This document shows positions 35,660-46,500 of a stretch of DNA of 64,000 nt, in pieces. Source of the stretch: Nonlabens sp. MB-3u-79 (GTDB lineage Bacteria > Bacteroidota > Bacteroidia > Flavobacteriales > Flavobacteriaceae); NCBI RefSeq assembly GCF_002831625.1, contig NZ_CP025116.1, positions 620,001 to 684,000 of the forward strand, in the 5' to 3' direction. Below the pieces are notes generated by a model. That model ran no database searches, was not told where the DNA came from, and saw only the letters and a list, made by a program, of their open reading frames with translations. The position numbers and the translations under genes are program-made. Positions within the stretch are counted from its first letter, which is position 1. Each line of letters begins with the position of its first letter.

Positions 35660-37774
35660 TTATCTATCAAATGACCAGTTCATAATATCAGTACGCAATC
35701 CAATATTGAGCCACATGGTACTTTCACCACGAACCAAATCATTATTATACCGCGGATTCTGACTGCGGTAAATCACTTGACCAAATACTTTTAATCTACT
35801 TGCTGGATTGATCACATAACCAGCTTCCAGGTGTCCATAAAAGAAATTGGAGATATTACCTTGTACAGTTTCATTACCATTATCAGAAACACGATCATCT
35901 TCAGAGCCGTAAATATTCCCTCCATAGAACGCATTATCTCCATTTTGAAGAATATCGTAACCGCGTTCTCCATAAATAGCTTTGGCAATTCCATACCAGC
36001 GGTCTTTTGTATAACGACCTATTAGTATAGCCTCATAAAAGTTAGCTCCCCAAGGGTGTGCTAGTGCTTGATTGCTATTAGCATAATTGAGCACTACAGA
36101 ATTGTGAGAATAGGTATAAGGTCGTACTCTATTGTATTCTAATTGCATCATTAGGTTGGGTACTTTAAAAGCATTCTGCCATTTCATACCTAACTGGTAA
36201 GCACTTTTATTTTGATAACTCCCATCCCCACTAACTACAGAAGCTCCTGAGAATTCATCTATAGTTAATTGTCCATAACCCGTTAAACGGTCACTAAATT
36301 TATATTTTGCCGTAAAACCTAATAACGCATTACCTCCGCGAGAACCTGTTTGTAATTCTACAGATTGATAAAAAATAACCGGGTTTACATAATTGAAATC
36401 AAATCCCCTCTGGTTATCATCTTGCCACAATACACTTTCAAAAAGCCCTATGTTTAATCTTTTTGTTGCGTTCCAACTTAAGTAATGATGGGTCATATAC
36501 TTTGTTCGAAAAGAATCGTCAGCAGTTACTTCAGATCGCACATCTCTTAAAGAGGTATATAAAACGGTATAGTCCAGTTTCCAGAATTTGGCATTGAGTT
36601 TAAAATATGGAAATGGTTGCGAGTTATCACTCAAGACTAACGAGCGGTATCCATCACCTATAAAATGCTGTCCATGGCCTAATTGTAAATCAAAGTATTT
36701 ACTGGGCTTGTAATTGATATACCCCGTTGCTACTGGATAATCAAAGATGTTTTCACCGCCGTCTTCAGCTATACCTCTTCCAGGAACGATCCCAGGATTA
36801 CCGCCATCTGGAGCACGCAGTCTTACTTCTCGTTCAAAATAACCAGGAAATCTCGCTTGAGATTCTTGTATGTTCATACCAAAAGTAATTTGATCCCCTA
36901 TTCCACCACTTACATTTACTAACCTTGTATTGTTATACGTGTTCACATCATCTCTAGAATCTTTACCAAGTTGTAGGTCTACTCCAGGATCTACCACAAA
37001 CCAATAGTCTTCTCCAGCTACTTCAAAAAAGTGTTCATTGTACCATTTGCGGCCTAACCACGTCTTTTGATCTTTAAGAAGCGACTCTCTTTCTGCTTCT
37101 AAGTCAAAATACTGATCCACATAATTAAAAGTATAGGGTTTTACAGCGGTATGCGCATTATTCCCAACCCGATTCATAGCTGCTTCGTATCGATGGTACC
37201 TTTGATAGGAGAGTGGAATATTGGCATCAGACCTCAGTTGATTTCTATCGTACTGGTCGCTTATGATGTTGTTGTACTCTTCATTCGCTTTCGCGAAAGC
37301 GAGACTATCTTCAGCCTCTTTCTTTCTTTGCTGCTTTTTAACCTCATTATCAGAATTGCTATAGACTTGAAAAGAACCTGATTCCTTCATAGGAACAGGA
37401 ATATTAAGTATAAACTGCATGTAGGTTGGGTCGCCATTAAAAGTAGGCGCCTCCACTTTAGGCAGCTTTTCAAAAGCTATAATCATCTCCTCCTTTAAAG
37501 ATGCTTTTAAAGCATCCGTTCGTATCAAAACAAAACTACCTTCACGATCTACTTCAAATCGCATGGTAACTGATTGATTAGGGACACTATCGTTCTTCAC
37601 TGGATGCTGGTAGTTGTCTTTAAGCTGCGCATAAAGTGTCTTGTAAAAACAATCTTCTAATTGGTCAATAGCTTTTTCTTTGCACTCGTCAAAAACAGGG
37701 AATCTCTCAATGTCTGACTGTGCAAAAACAGCGCTAGATAAGGTCAAGAAAAGGAATGTATATAGAAATTTCAT
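35660..37774 (-). CDS. remB: RemB-like gliding motility outer-membrane protein
   Basis: A 704-residue exported protein with a signal peptide ending VFAQ (about residue 19). The N-terminal part (about 25-130) resembles a TonB C-terminal domain (F-P-V-F-x-x-C with a second C, a strand-rich middle and a LPKVEAP.FNGDP segment). A charged coiled segment (about 140-175) then leads to a long beta-rich region (about 250-704) with Wzi-like barrel strands such as LQLGHGQHFIGDGYRS. The whole fits RemB, required for normal gliding and phage sensitivity in Flavobacterium. AFAKAN (159-164) derives from a palindrome. A full promoter lies upstream. The alternative is a capsule-assembly Wzi-like porin. Confidence 0.72.
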   Translation of the reverse strand: MKFLYTFLFLTLSSAVFAQSDIERFPVFDECKEKAIDQLEDCFYKTLYAQLKDNYQHPVKNDSVPNQSVTMRFEVDREGSFVLIRTDALKASLKEEMIIAFEKLPKVEAPTFNGDPTYMQFILNIPVPMKESGSFQVYSNSDNEVKKQQRKKEAEDSLAFAKANEEYNNIISDQYDRNQLRSDANIPLSYQRYHRYEAAMNRVGNNAHTAVKPYTFNYVDQYFDLEAERESLLKDQKTWLGRKWYNEHFFEVAGEDYWFVVDPGVDLQLGKDSRDDVNTYNNTRLVNVSGGIGDQITFGMNIQESQARFPGYFEREVRLRAPDGGNPGIVPGRGIAEDGGENIFDYPVATGYINYKPSKYFDLQLGHGQHFIGDGYRSLVLSDNSQPFPYFKLNAKFWKLDYTVLYTSLRDVRSEVTADDSFRTKYMTHHYLSWNATKRLNIGLFESVLWQDDNQRGFDFNYVNPVIFYQSVELQTGSRGGNALLGFTAKYKFSDRLTGYGQLTIDEFSGASVVSGDGSYQNKSAYQLGMKWQNAFKVPNLMMQLEYNRVRPYTYSHNSVVLNYANSNQALAHPWGANFYEAILIGRYTKDRWYGIAKAIYGERGYDILQNGDNAFYGGNIYGSEDDRVSDNGNETVQGNISNFFYGHLEAGYVINPASRLKVFGQVIYRSQNPRYNNDLVRGESTMWLNIGLRTDIMNWSFDR
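37286..37301. repeat. Palindrome inside the remB-like gene
   Basis: A perfect 16-base palindrome read as AFAKA in the coiled linker, residues 159-163. Confidence 0.95.
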
Positions 37775-37791
37775 AGCTTCTTAATAAGTAG

Positions 37792-37821
37792 CAAATATAC
37801 TTGTTTTAATAAGTGTCCAAA
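37792..37821 (-). promoter_or_regulatory. Promoter of the remB-like gene, -33 TTTG and -7 TATATTTG
   Basis: On the minus strand TTTG (37818-37821) and TATATTTG (37792-37799) are 18 bases apart, close to optimal. The ATG is 17 bases further on. The -33 box abuts the terminator of the upstream TonB gene. Confidence 0.72.
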
Positions 37822-37851
37822 AACAGAAAAGCCATGAAAATTCATGGCTTT
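37822..37851 (-). terminator. Terminator of the downstream TonB-type gene
   Basis: A perfect 11-base stem (37828-37838 with 37841-37851, arm AAAGCCATGAA) with a two-base loop, followed on the minus strand by CTGTTTTT. It lies 24 bases beyond the stop at 37875. Confidence 0.82.
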
Positions 37852-37874
37852 AAAAATAAAGAAAACAAATAGAA

Positions 37875-38681
37875 TCAATCATTTATTTGAAATCGGATAG
37901 GCAGTGCATAAGTCACATTAACCGGCATGTGGTCAATTTTACCTGGGGTCATTTCTGGCAATCTAGAGATCACTTGATAGGCTTCCTTTTCTAACTCCTT
38001 ATTAGGTGCTTTTACTAATATATCTTTAGGAAACCCGTCTATGCCTATTGTAAACTGAACATAAATAATAACTATATCTTTTCCTATTACAGAGTTTGCG
38101 AGACCTGTATCAAACTTGCGCTGTATAAAACGAGCCATCTTTTTATTCAGACAACCTACTCGTTCTACTCGATCCATTGCAGCACTGCAGCCAGGAAATA
38201 GTGGCACCTCATGAACAGAACCTAGCACCTCATTTTTAGGTGTTAGAGGAGCGGTTTTTACTCCTGTTTCTGTTGCACCTGTTTTCAGTGGAGGAGTCTT
38301 TGCACTAGCCGCAGGTGTTTTTTCTGGATCTGGAAGATCTGTGGTATTGTCTTTTACCTTTTTAGGTGGCTTGTTAGGATCTACTTTAGGAATTATAGGC
38401 TTTGTCTTTTTAATTTCAGGCTTAGACTCTTTGTTAGGTACAATAATGACTTCACCTATATTAACATCCTCCGAAGGCATATACACAGTATGTGCTGTTG
38501 GGAACTTCTTTACCGGCATTGCGGTAGTCAGTTCCATAATAAGGAATGCAGCGACCAGCGCTGCAATCAATCCTATCTGGAAATTAATAATTGGGTTGAC
38601 TTTAGTGTTCGCGGCTTGTTTATCAGCTCTGCGAGTGTTCTGAGGTGTTGCAGCACCTATTTCCTCTTTTGAAGTTTTCAT
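37875..38681 (-). CDS. TonB-type energy transducer, copy 2
   Basis: A 268-residue protein with one N-terminal membrane helix (about 33-52), a lysine/proline-rich periplasmic spacer (about 85-150) and a TonB C-terminal domain (about 165-268). The domain contains PLFPGCSAAMDRVERVGCLN, an FTIGIDGFPKDI strand and a LPEMTPGKIDHMPVNVTYALPI end. It would couple the inner-membrane proton gradient to TonB-dependent receptors, with ExbBD encoded elsewhere. It is clearly a paralogue of the gene 104 bases upstream, but a terminator between them suggests separate transcripts. Confidence 0.85.
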   Translation of the reverse strand: MKTSKEEIGAATPQNTRRADKQAANTKVNPIINFQIGLIAALVAAFLIMELTTAMPVKKFPTAHTVYMPSEDVNIGEVIIVPNKESKPEIKKTKPIIPKVDPNKPPKKVKDNTTDLPDPEKTPAASAKTPPLKTGATETGVKTAPLTPKNEVLGSVHEVPLFPGCSAAMDRVERVGCLNKKMARFIQRKFDTGLANSVIGKDIVIIYVQFTIGIDGFPKDILVKAPNKELEKEAYQVISRLPEMTPGKIDHMPVNVTYALPIRFQIND

Positions 38682-38730
38682 AAAAAATGGTTTATGTTAT
38701 TTCAAAAGGAAATCAAGAAGCATACCAAAA

Positions 38731-38766
38731 AAAATCCCCAACCTATTCTGGTTGGGGATTTTATTT
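38731..38766 (-). terminator. Terminator between the two TonB-type genes
   Basis: A 13-base stem (38731-38743 with 38750-38762, arm AAAATCCCCAACC) with a six-base loop; the minus strand continues into TTTTTTTTGG. Confidence 0.88.
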
Positions 38767-38784
38767 ATTAAGGAAGACTCTTAT

Positions 38785-39513
38785 TTAGTCTTGTACTGAA
38801 AATATGATCGGTAATGCATAGATAACCCCTACTGGCTTACCTCGTTGCTTTCCTGGCGTCATTGATGGCAATCTATTAATAACTCTAGCTGCTTCAGCCT
38901 GAAGTTTAGGATGCTTTGCTTTGGACTGAATTCCTACTACATTCCCTTTAGAATCAATTTTAAATTGAACAGAAATTTTCTGTCTTCCAGAAAGACCTAG
39001 TTCATTTGCAAGACCTGTATTAAATTCTCTGTTTACAAATTTTGTGATTTTCTCACTCATGCATTTCTTACGATCTGCATTGTTCTTCATGCCTTCACAA
39101 CCAGGATAGATCGGCACGTTTTCAATAATAGCAAAAGGAACATCAGCAATTACTTCTTCAACACCTGCTTCTTCAGAAACCTCTTCAATCTCTACGATTT
39201 CTTCTTGCTCGTCAGTTTCTGTGTCTTCAATAATTACTTCTTCGATCTCCACTTCATCCTTAACTACCTCGATAATTTCAGGCGCTGGTGGCGGTGGTGG
39301 CGGTGGTGGTGGTGTATCCAGCATTTGGGTGATAGGAATTTCCTCTTCCATAAAAAGTTCATCCGGTTCCTGAAAGACCTCTTCGGTAACTACAGTTCTA
39401 GACTCATACTCCAATCCTTGCCACGATAGCAATAGCATAAAGGCTAAGCCTGACAGGGCATATAGCGTAATATTTTTACGTAAATCTGCTTTTTCTGATT
39501 TCTTTACTTCCAT
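38785..39513 (-). CDS. TonB-type energy transducer, copy 1
   Basis: A 242-residue protein with a membrane helix at about 15-30. The spacer starts with nine consecutive prolines (about 69-77) and continues as a long acidic EVEIEEVI-type stretch (about 82-128) instead of the usual Lys/Pro repeats. The TonB C-terminal domain spans about 132-242 (VPIYPGCEGMKNNADRKKC, VQFKIDSKGNVVGI, LPSMTPGKQRGKPVGVIYALP). The long acidic linker is unusual. It lies upstream of its paralogue and the remB-like gene, all on the same strand. Confidence 0.87.
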   Translation of the reverse strand: MEVKKSEKADLRKNITLYALSGLAFMLLLSWQGLEYESRTVVTEEVFQEPDELFMEEEIPITQMLDTPPPPPPPPPAPEIIEVVKDEVEIEEVIIEDTETDEQEEIVEIEEVSEEAGVEEVIADVPFAIIENVPIYPGCEGMKNNADRKKCMSEKITKFVNREFNTGLANELGLSGRQKISVQFKIDSKGNVVGIQSKAKHPKLQAEAARVINRLPSMTPGKQRGKPVGVIYALPIIFSVQD

Positions 39514-39567
39514 AATGGCTGTATTTAAGAGGCTAAAAATAACTAAATCTTTGTGCTAATAAAAGAT

Positions 39568-39990
39568 TTATGCTGTTTTCTGTTTGTTAAAAATTTTATC
39601 AATAATTAATAGTACCAACAGAGCAAGAATAATGCCAGCAATATTAGCCAGCACATCCATAAATTCCATAGTTCTATTTACTGCTATATATTCCTGTCCA
39701 AATTCAACAAGAACACCAACTAAAAGCGAGAAAACTGCAGCTCCAATAGCGATGGTACGCGACCAATGCTTAAAAATGGTGGTTACTCTAATAGCACTAT
39801 GGCTTTGTTTACTCAGGTAGCGCGTGTAAAAATAGAAATACCATACTAGCGCCATAATGAAATATGCAACCGTGTGGTAGATTTTATCTCCATTAGGAAC
39901 ATTTATTGGTGGCGCCGGGTTTTTTATTAGTGATGCTATTACGATAGCAGCAGTGTATAATGGCGCTAACCAGTAAATGAGTCTATGCAT
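39568..39990 (-). CDS. VanZ-like membrane protein
   Basis: A 140-residue membrane protein with four helices (about 5-25, 38-55, 80-100, 113-133). The segment NGDKIYHTVAYFIMALVW (about 34-51) and FGQEYIAVNRTMEFMDVLAN (about 95-114) fit the VanZ-like family. VanZ itself gives teicoplanin resistance, but most relatives have no known role. Its ATG overlaps the gcvH stop by one base, so the two are co-transcribed. Confidence 0.85.
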   Translation of the reverse strand: MHRLIYWLAPLYTAAIVIASLIKNPAPPINVPNGDKIYHTVAYFIMALVWYFYFYTRYLSKQSHSAIRVTTIFKHWSRTIAIGAAVFSLLVGVLVEFGQEYIAVNRTMEFMDVLANIAGIILALLVLLIIDKIFNKQKTA

Positions 39991-40367
39991 TATCCTACAA
40001 GCTCTTTATAAGCCTCAGCACTAAGCAAATCTTCTACTTGAGAAGCATCTGTGAACTTCATTTTAATCATCCATCCGTCACCATAAGGATCTGAATTTAC
40101 TAATTCTGGTTCGTCTTCTAGCTTTTCATTAAAGTCTGTGATCTCACCAGTTAGTGGAAGAAATAAATCAGAAACCGTTTTAACTGCTTCCACAGTTCCA
40201 AAAACTTCTTCTTGATCAAGAGTCTCATCTAATGTTTCTACTTCTACGTAAACGATATCACCTAACTCGCTTTGTGCAAAATCTGTGATACCTATAGTAG
40301 CAACGTCTCCGTCAATTTTGATCCACTCGTGATCTTTGGTGTATTTTAATTCTGATGGGATGTTCAT
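39990..40367 (-). CDS. gcvH: Glycine cleavage system H protein
   Basis: A 125-residue lipoyl carrier that shuttles the aminomethyl group between P, T and L proteins of the glycine cleavage system. The lipoylation site is Lys63 in [11 protein letters not shown]. The fold's start ([21 protein letters not shown]) and the conserved [10 protein letters not shown] are clear. The other gcv genes are not in the window. Its VanZ-like neighbour overlaps by one base; the upstream region has an AT-run but no clear promoter. Confidence 0.95.
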   Translation of the reverse strand: MNIPSELKYTKDHEWIKIDGDVATIGITDFAQSELGDIVYVEVETLDETLDQEEVFGTVEAVKTVSDLFLPLTGEITDFNEKLEDEPELVNSDPYGDGWMIKMKFTDASQVEDLLSAEAYKELVG

Positions 40368-40553
40368 TATATATATTTTAGAAAGCGTAAATTTAAGATA
40401 ACTCTATCTATTAATTCAGACGCTAAAAGGTTTATTTATGACTAGTGGATCTTTTGTTTTTATAAATCAAATGAGATAGAGAAATATTCCATTAAAATCT
40501 GGAAATTACGTTGCTTTCATACCTGACCATAACCAACCAGATTTGCTAAAAAT

Positions 40554-43500
40554 TTAATTACCAAATGTATACCTCAACGTAAATCCACTGCGTATAGTAG
40601 TTTGTGGAAATGCCGTTGAAATTGCAAATTCTGAGAACGTGTGATCGTAATAAAAAATCGCCGTGAAAGCGGTGCTTAAATTATAGTCTGCTGTAAACTT
40701 AAGACCATAAATGGTCTGTCCAGCGGTTGCCTGACTGTTATCCAAGTCTAGATATCTTACAATAGTCACATTATCTCTAACCGAACCATCTAACCTCAAG
40801 TTCAAATCACTCTTGATAACGGTACTTCTACCTCCTACTTTGGTTTTAAATCTCAAGTCTTTGATGCGGTAACCCAGTCCTAGAATCAACTCATTACCAT
40901 TAATCTCTGTAAGCAAATTGTTATCAAAACTCAAGGAAATGGCGCGATCTCTTCTCAATTCGGCTGCAATAGAAACTGAATTCTTCATTTCAAAATCTAA
41001 TTTGATAAGCGGACTGAACTGCTCTGCAAGGTTGATGTTGAAGTATAAGTTTCTAGATTTAAAATCGCCATTTTGATTCAATGCATTAGTTCCTACTTGA
41101 TCTTGATATGTAAGAGCGCCATTACCTTCGGCATAATCCAGATTGGTCTGGAACTGGTTGATCGTAAAACTAGAACGGTATCCGTGGTTGATGGAAAACC
41201 TTCGAAAACGTTTCTTGAACCAATTTAAGTTCATTAAACCAGTGTACTTCACTGTCCAGTTAGGCAATGGAATATCGCTAAATGCATTAGAGTCCTGCTT
41301 GCCGACATCTCTTCCTTCATAAGCAGCTAAAAATGCTGGTAATAACACTTGCTGACTGTTTCTAGAAAAACCTTCTGGATATCCATCTGTATCTCTTGTA
41401 AAGGTATTTGTTCCATAAAACTCCGTCGCCAGTCGATCAGCAACGGCGAGTCTATTGCTTCTAAATGTATCAAAAGTAGGGGAATTATCTATGGTGCTTT
41501 TTTGAAAGGACGTACCTATCATTAAATTGGTAATATTAAAATTACCAAAATTGTTAGGAGTAAGCGATTGGTAAGTTAAATCGTCCTGATCTACCCGATA
41601 ATTTTCTGTGTAGGTCTCTTGATAGGCGCGATTTCCTAAAATATCTATGGAGAGATCTTTTAATAAATCCACTTTAAAATTGAAATCAAGTTGCCGGGTC
41701 TCCACCTCACTGTATTGTTGATTAAAATCTTGATAGAGCGTTAACCAGCCACGTCTTGCAGCAAGGTCTCGCACTTCTGACTGACTACCAAAAACAAAGC
41801 CTGACGTAGGTTTCAAGGTGCCTATAAAACCTATATCTGGAGTATAACCTGGTAAGAAAATACCGTTTGTTTCTTGATAATTGATTTGTGCTCTTTTTAC
41901 CGAAGTCACTATTCCTATCAAGGTATTGTAGGCTTGATTACCGATGTTCTTTTTAGGGATTTTTGGTTGATCATCCTTTTTTCCTTCCGTTGGAGTTGGT
42001 GGCTTTCTACTTCTTGTTCTCGACTTATTTCGAGATCTGGCGGCATTATTTGCAGCAAAGCCAAATTTCTTTTTTTCTAAACCGACATACGTGTACAATT
42101 TATCTAAGTCTAAGGTCCCATTAATACGATGTGTGTTGGCATTTTGGATGGAATTTCCTAAATCCGGGATGCCGTCTAACTGTGCAAACTGCTGCGCATT
42201 ACGTGTCCAATTGAAGTTAGAGGTATAAGTGTAGTTCGCTTTCGCGAAAGCGAGAAAAGGAAACTTATCAAAAGGCAACTTATAAGTGAGTTGCAGTTGT
42301 TGAGAGTGCGAGTTAGGAATTCCCTCATCAAAAAAGTCAGTCCATAAAGTATAACTCTCGTCAATGGTACTGTCCTCATTTACATAACTGCGTATCAAAC
42401 GGTCGTTATTTGCAGAAAGGTTGACCTGTAATGATTTAGTGAGATCCCAATTAATAGCATATTGATGATTCATTGTAAAGTTACGGTTGGTCAAGGGTTC
42501 CAGTGTAATATTTTGAGCGTCTGGGAGGCCATCGCCATTTAAATCTACGGGATTGGTGTCCAACTGTAAATCACGGAATTTTTGAGTATTGTACTGTCTA
42601 AGCACATTTAAACCTGCTGCAAAATTATTAGGCAGCGGATTAAAATTAAGGTCTTTTACAAATTTTAAATAGGAGTTGTCAAACCATTTTACATTCTTAA
42701 AGGGTTCTAATTCAGCCTTAGGGAAGGCATAGTTATAAGTTCCACCTACATTTACCGATTGATCTTGAAACTTCTCTACCTCAAAATTGCGTTGATCGGT
42801 CTGATTATAGGAACCTGAGAATGTAAAGTTCTCTATATCATAGGGCATAGGAGTTGCCTCACCAGTGCGTTCTTTACGCACCCCTATTAAGTTAATGCTT
42901 TGTCTTCTGGTATAATCTTCGGACTGTTCTCTTATGGCATCACGCTCTGCATCACTAGTGGCATTGTCCAGTCTTGTTTCTAACTCTATGTCTTCAAATT
43001 GAGGATCAAATTGTGGTGTAATCGTTTCCTCTCCTATACTATAAGAAAAGGGTAAGGAAACGCCCCATTTTTCTGGAAGTAATTTACCAAAACTCACGTT
43101 AGTGGTGACATCATATTGCGTAAGGTTCTCACGACTTCTTTCTTGTGGTCCTTGCTCAATAGCGCCAAAACCTATGGTACTCCTTCTACCGGTCGCGCTT
43201 ACACTGGCAAAATCGGCTATGTTTGCATCCATATTCATCACCGCAGCATAACCCCCTTGATTTTTCAATCCTGACAGTCTCATTTCATTGAACCATACTT
43301 CACCACAAATACTGCTGTTAGTAGCATTGCGAACACCTATCATCATGGCGCGTATATCACCGAAGTTAGGGTTCCCTTTGATACCGTATTTTTGTTGATT
43401 TTCTTCTCCAGCACTACTAGGATCAAGAGCTGCCTGATCAAAGAAATTAAGGTCACTAATATTCAAACTGTTGTCTCCTAAAACCAGAGCTTTAATTTCT

Positions 43501-46500
43501 TGAAGTAAAGCAAGGTCTATATCAAAATTATTTGCTTGAGGCCAGATTTCTTCTCGCACATCTGTACCAAATGCTGTAGGTTTTAATGGGAGTCGAATTT
43601 CATAAAAGTTTTGAGTATAATCGACACCTATTCTAATAAATGCCTCTAGTTCGTCATCACCTGCAGACATTTCATTCACTAAAGATTCTGCATGTACAAA
43701 CATTTGAAGTGCCTCATACTGACGCATATCTATTCTAAGATTCTTAAAAACACCACGTGCATCTCCAGCTTCTAGATCACAAACCCTAAGAGCAAGGGAT
43801 TGTTCATTCTGACGTATGTTTTGATTTTGCGTTCTTAGCTGTTCCCTTTCTACTCCAGGAGGCAATCTATATGGAATAGGTGTACGCGCTTCATTGTTCT
43901 CAATATTTACCCCTTCTACTTCAAAAACGGTAGGATCATCTGATGCAATTGGATCTGTCTCGTCTAACGAATCTGTAAATCTTCTATAATCTCCACGTAC
44001 AAGGTCCAAAGAACCAAATCTTAAAAACGTATCTACTTCAAAGTCTGACAGGTACATTCTCATAAAGCGTATCGCTCTAAAGTCAGCAATACCCCCTATT
44101 TCTTCACGGTTAGGATCACTTAATGGAACTCTGAATTGCACCCATCTTGTACTGATCTGGTTACCGTTAGGTAGGGTAGTCTCAACTGTTTTTGTATCAA
44201 AAATATACTCACTAGTTGTCACATCCATTCCTGGAAAGATATCTATATCATACTCGTAATAACTATCAATAGTATTCATCGTATTATCCCGGTTGATGTC
44301 CTCTACATCGGGTAAGGTGGTAGAACCACGATTATCTTGAGTAACGGCTGTAGGTGAATTCCCTTCTGTACCATTGTAGTTCTTATAGCGCATAGGGATA
44401 TCTCCACTTGCCGCTACAAAAAATTCATAATTATCCCCCGCTGGATCAAAAGGTCCAAAAGCAGGGAAGTCTGTTAATTCTTCATTATCGCTATAACCAT
44501 CAAGTCCTATATCTTGATTAGCACGCTCAGCTCCCTGCGTATCAAAGGCGTATACTAGAGACTGATTTACTGGGACCTTTCCGTATGCGGTATTGGTAGT
44601 AAGTAAAGTACCTCCATCATTAGGCAATCCATTTTCAAATTGCTTTCTATTATCTTTTAAAATATCTTCAGAAATACTTCCTAAGTTAATAGATATCGTC
44701 CCTCCATCATTAGTAGCATCATATTGAAATGGATCCATAATCCAGAACTGCATGTACTCCACATTAGTCTGTTCAAAGTCTGTACTGGAAAACTGACGCA
44801 TGATCCCGCCCCAATTATCTTGTGGGTTAGGAAGTACGTTTGTCCCAGCCGCTTGCGGATTGTAATTGTACTGACCACGCTCGTTAGGGTAATAAGCCAT
44901 ATCCAGCGTGTTGATGACTTGCTGTTGTCCTTGTTGCAAATCTACATTGGGAAATATTTCATCTATAAAAACACGTCTGGTGCGGTAATCAGAAACATCT
45001 TGGTCTGTAATTCCGGCTGGTCGTTGATTTCCATAAAAAATAGGATCTATAGAATACCAAGCCATCTTAGCACGACTAAAATTATAAGCCAGTGGATTTG
45101 CTGTACTGCCTACCCCTTCAAACGCCACAGGAGTACTCGCTAATGACCAAGAGAATGGAGTCAAAATATCGATAGAAGTTTGTGAACCCTCAAAATCGTC
45201 TACGTATGCGGCGGCTTGACCTCCAAAATTATCACCCGCAGGAGATCCAGGAAATAAATAAGCAAACTCTCCTCTTAATGATAGATTTGAAACTACATCT
45301 GTATCTACGTTAGGAAGTTTATTTGCTAGTCTGGTAAGAAAAGGAACTTCTGTATTGTACAAGAAGTTGATTCCCATAATGGTATTGTTGATAGGCTCAA
45401 ATCCATAAGTAGATTTTTGAGTAATCGGTCGTTCTTTTAAGTTTAAGAATGTCCCCCCTAATATAAAGTCCTCACTAAATTTGTGTTCTACATTGATTCC
45501 TGTAAAACGTTTGGTTTGCTGGTTAAAGACAGAATTGTTTTCTGTAGAAACTTGGATAGGGGTATTGGAATTTAATAAGGCTTGATCGAGTATAATCACA
45601 CGACCCAACTGATAATCTACTGTATAATCAATGCCTTCTTGAAGTGTTCTTCCTCCTGCGGTCACCGTTACAGAACCTCTAGGAACATTAAAACCGCCTA
45701 TAGGAATTCCTTCCTGACCTGTTGCTTTGTATTCCCCTTTAATCAAGTACTTATTTTTATCGGCACTTTGTAATGCTTGCGCTTTGGTGGTGCGGTACAT
45801 ATCTCTATATACATACTGCGCTTGGTTAGCATTATAAGTAGTAGGATCATTATAATCTTCTGGCCCAGCGCCTGGTGTGTTATCTAGTTTACTAAACAAA
45901 TGACTACCAAAAGGCTCCACCGTAGTAAAAATAATACGCCCATTTTGAGGGTCTATGGTAAGCCCAGGGACAAAATCAAAAAATCCATCTCCCGCAGGTT
46001 GTGGATCTTGCTGTTGATTTAATCTATCGAGATTAAAAACCCGTATCAGTGTAGTTTGATCCACATCGGCTGGTAGAGCAACTGCTGGGTTAGTCATAGT
46101 TCCTTCTGCTGCAGTGATGTAATTGAGCTCTGGCGGATATTGATAAAAGATATTTAGTTTAAAATCTTCAGGAGTCAGTTGAAAACCACCTAGATTATAA
46201 ATATTCTTCATCATCAAGTCCCAGATAGGCTCGCTCACATTAGTGAGGTTACTCTTCAATAATTTAACTACTAGACTTTGATTGTTTACTGGCGGCTGAT
46301 TAGGATTGGGGTTTGCTACTACATCTGTTGCTATGATACCATCGTTTGCAAATTCTCCCACTTGATACACCTTCCCTCCGACCGTATATTGAAAAGATAC
46401 CGCAAGAACTTCATCGTTGTTCAATCGTTGCCTTAGAGAAATATACCCCAGCTGAGTGTTTAATGTATATTCTTGAGGAGTTAGTTTACGGGCGTTTTCT

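Noticed and set aside
39290-39315. GGT-type repeats as a DNA-level tandem repeat
   Set aside because: They are the proline codons of the TonB spacer; the explanation is coding.
44724-45143. A 139-codon + strand frame inside sprA
   Set aside because: Antisense to a conserved part of SprA; no start signal or family features.
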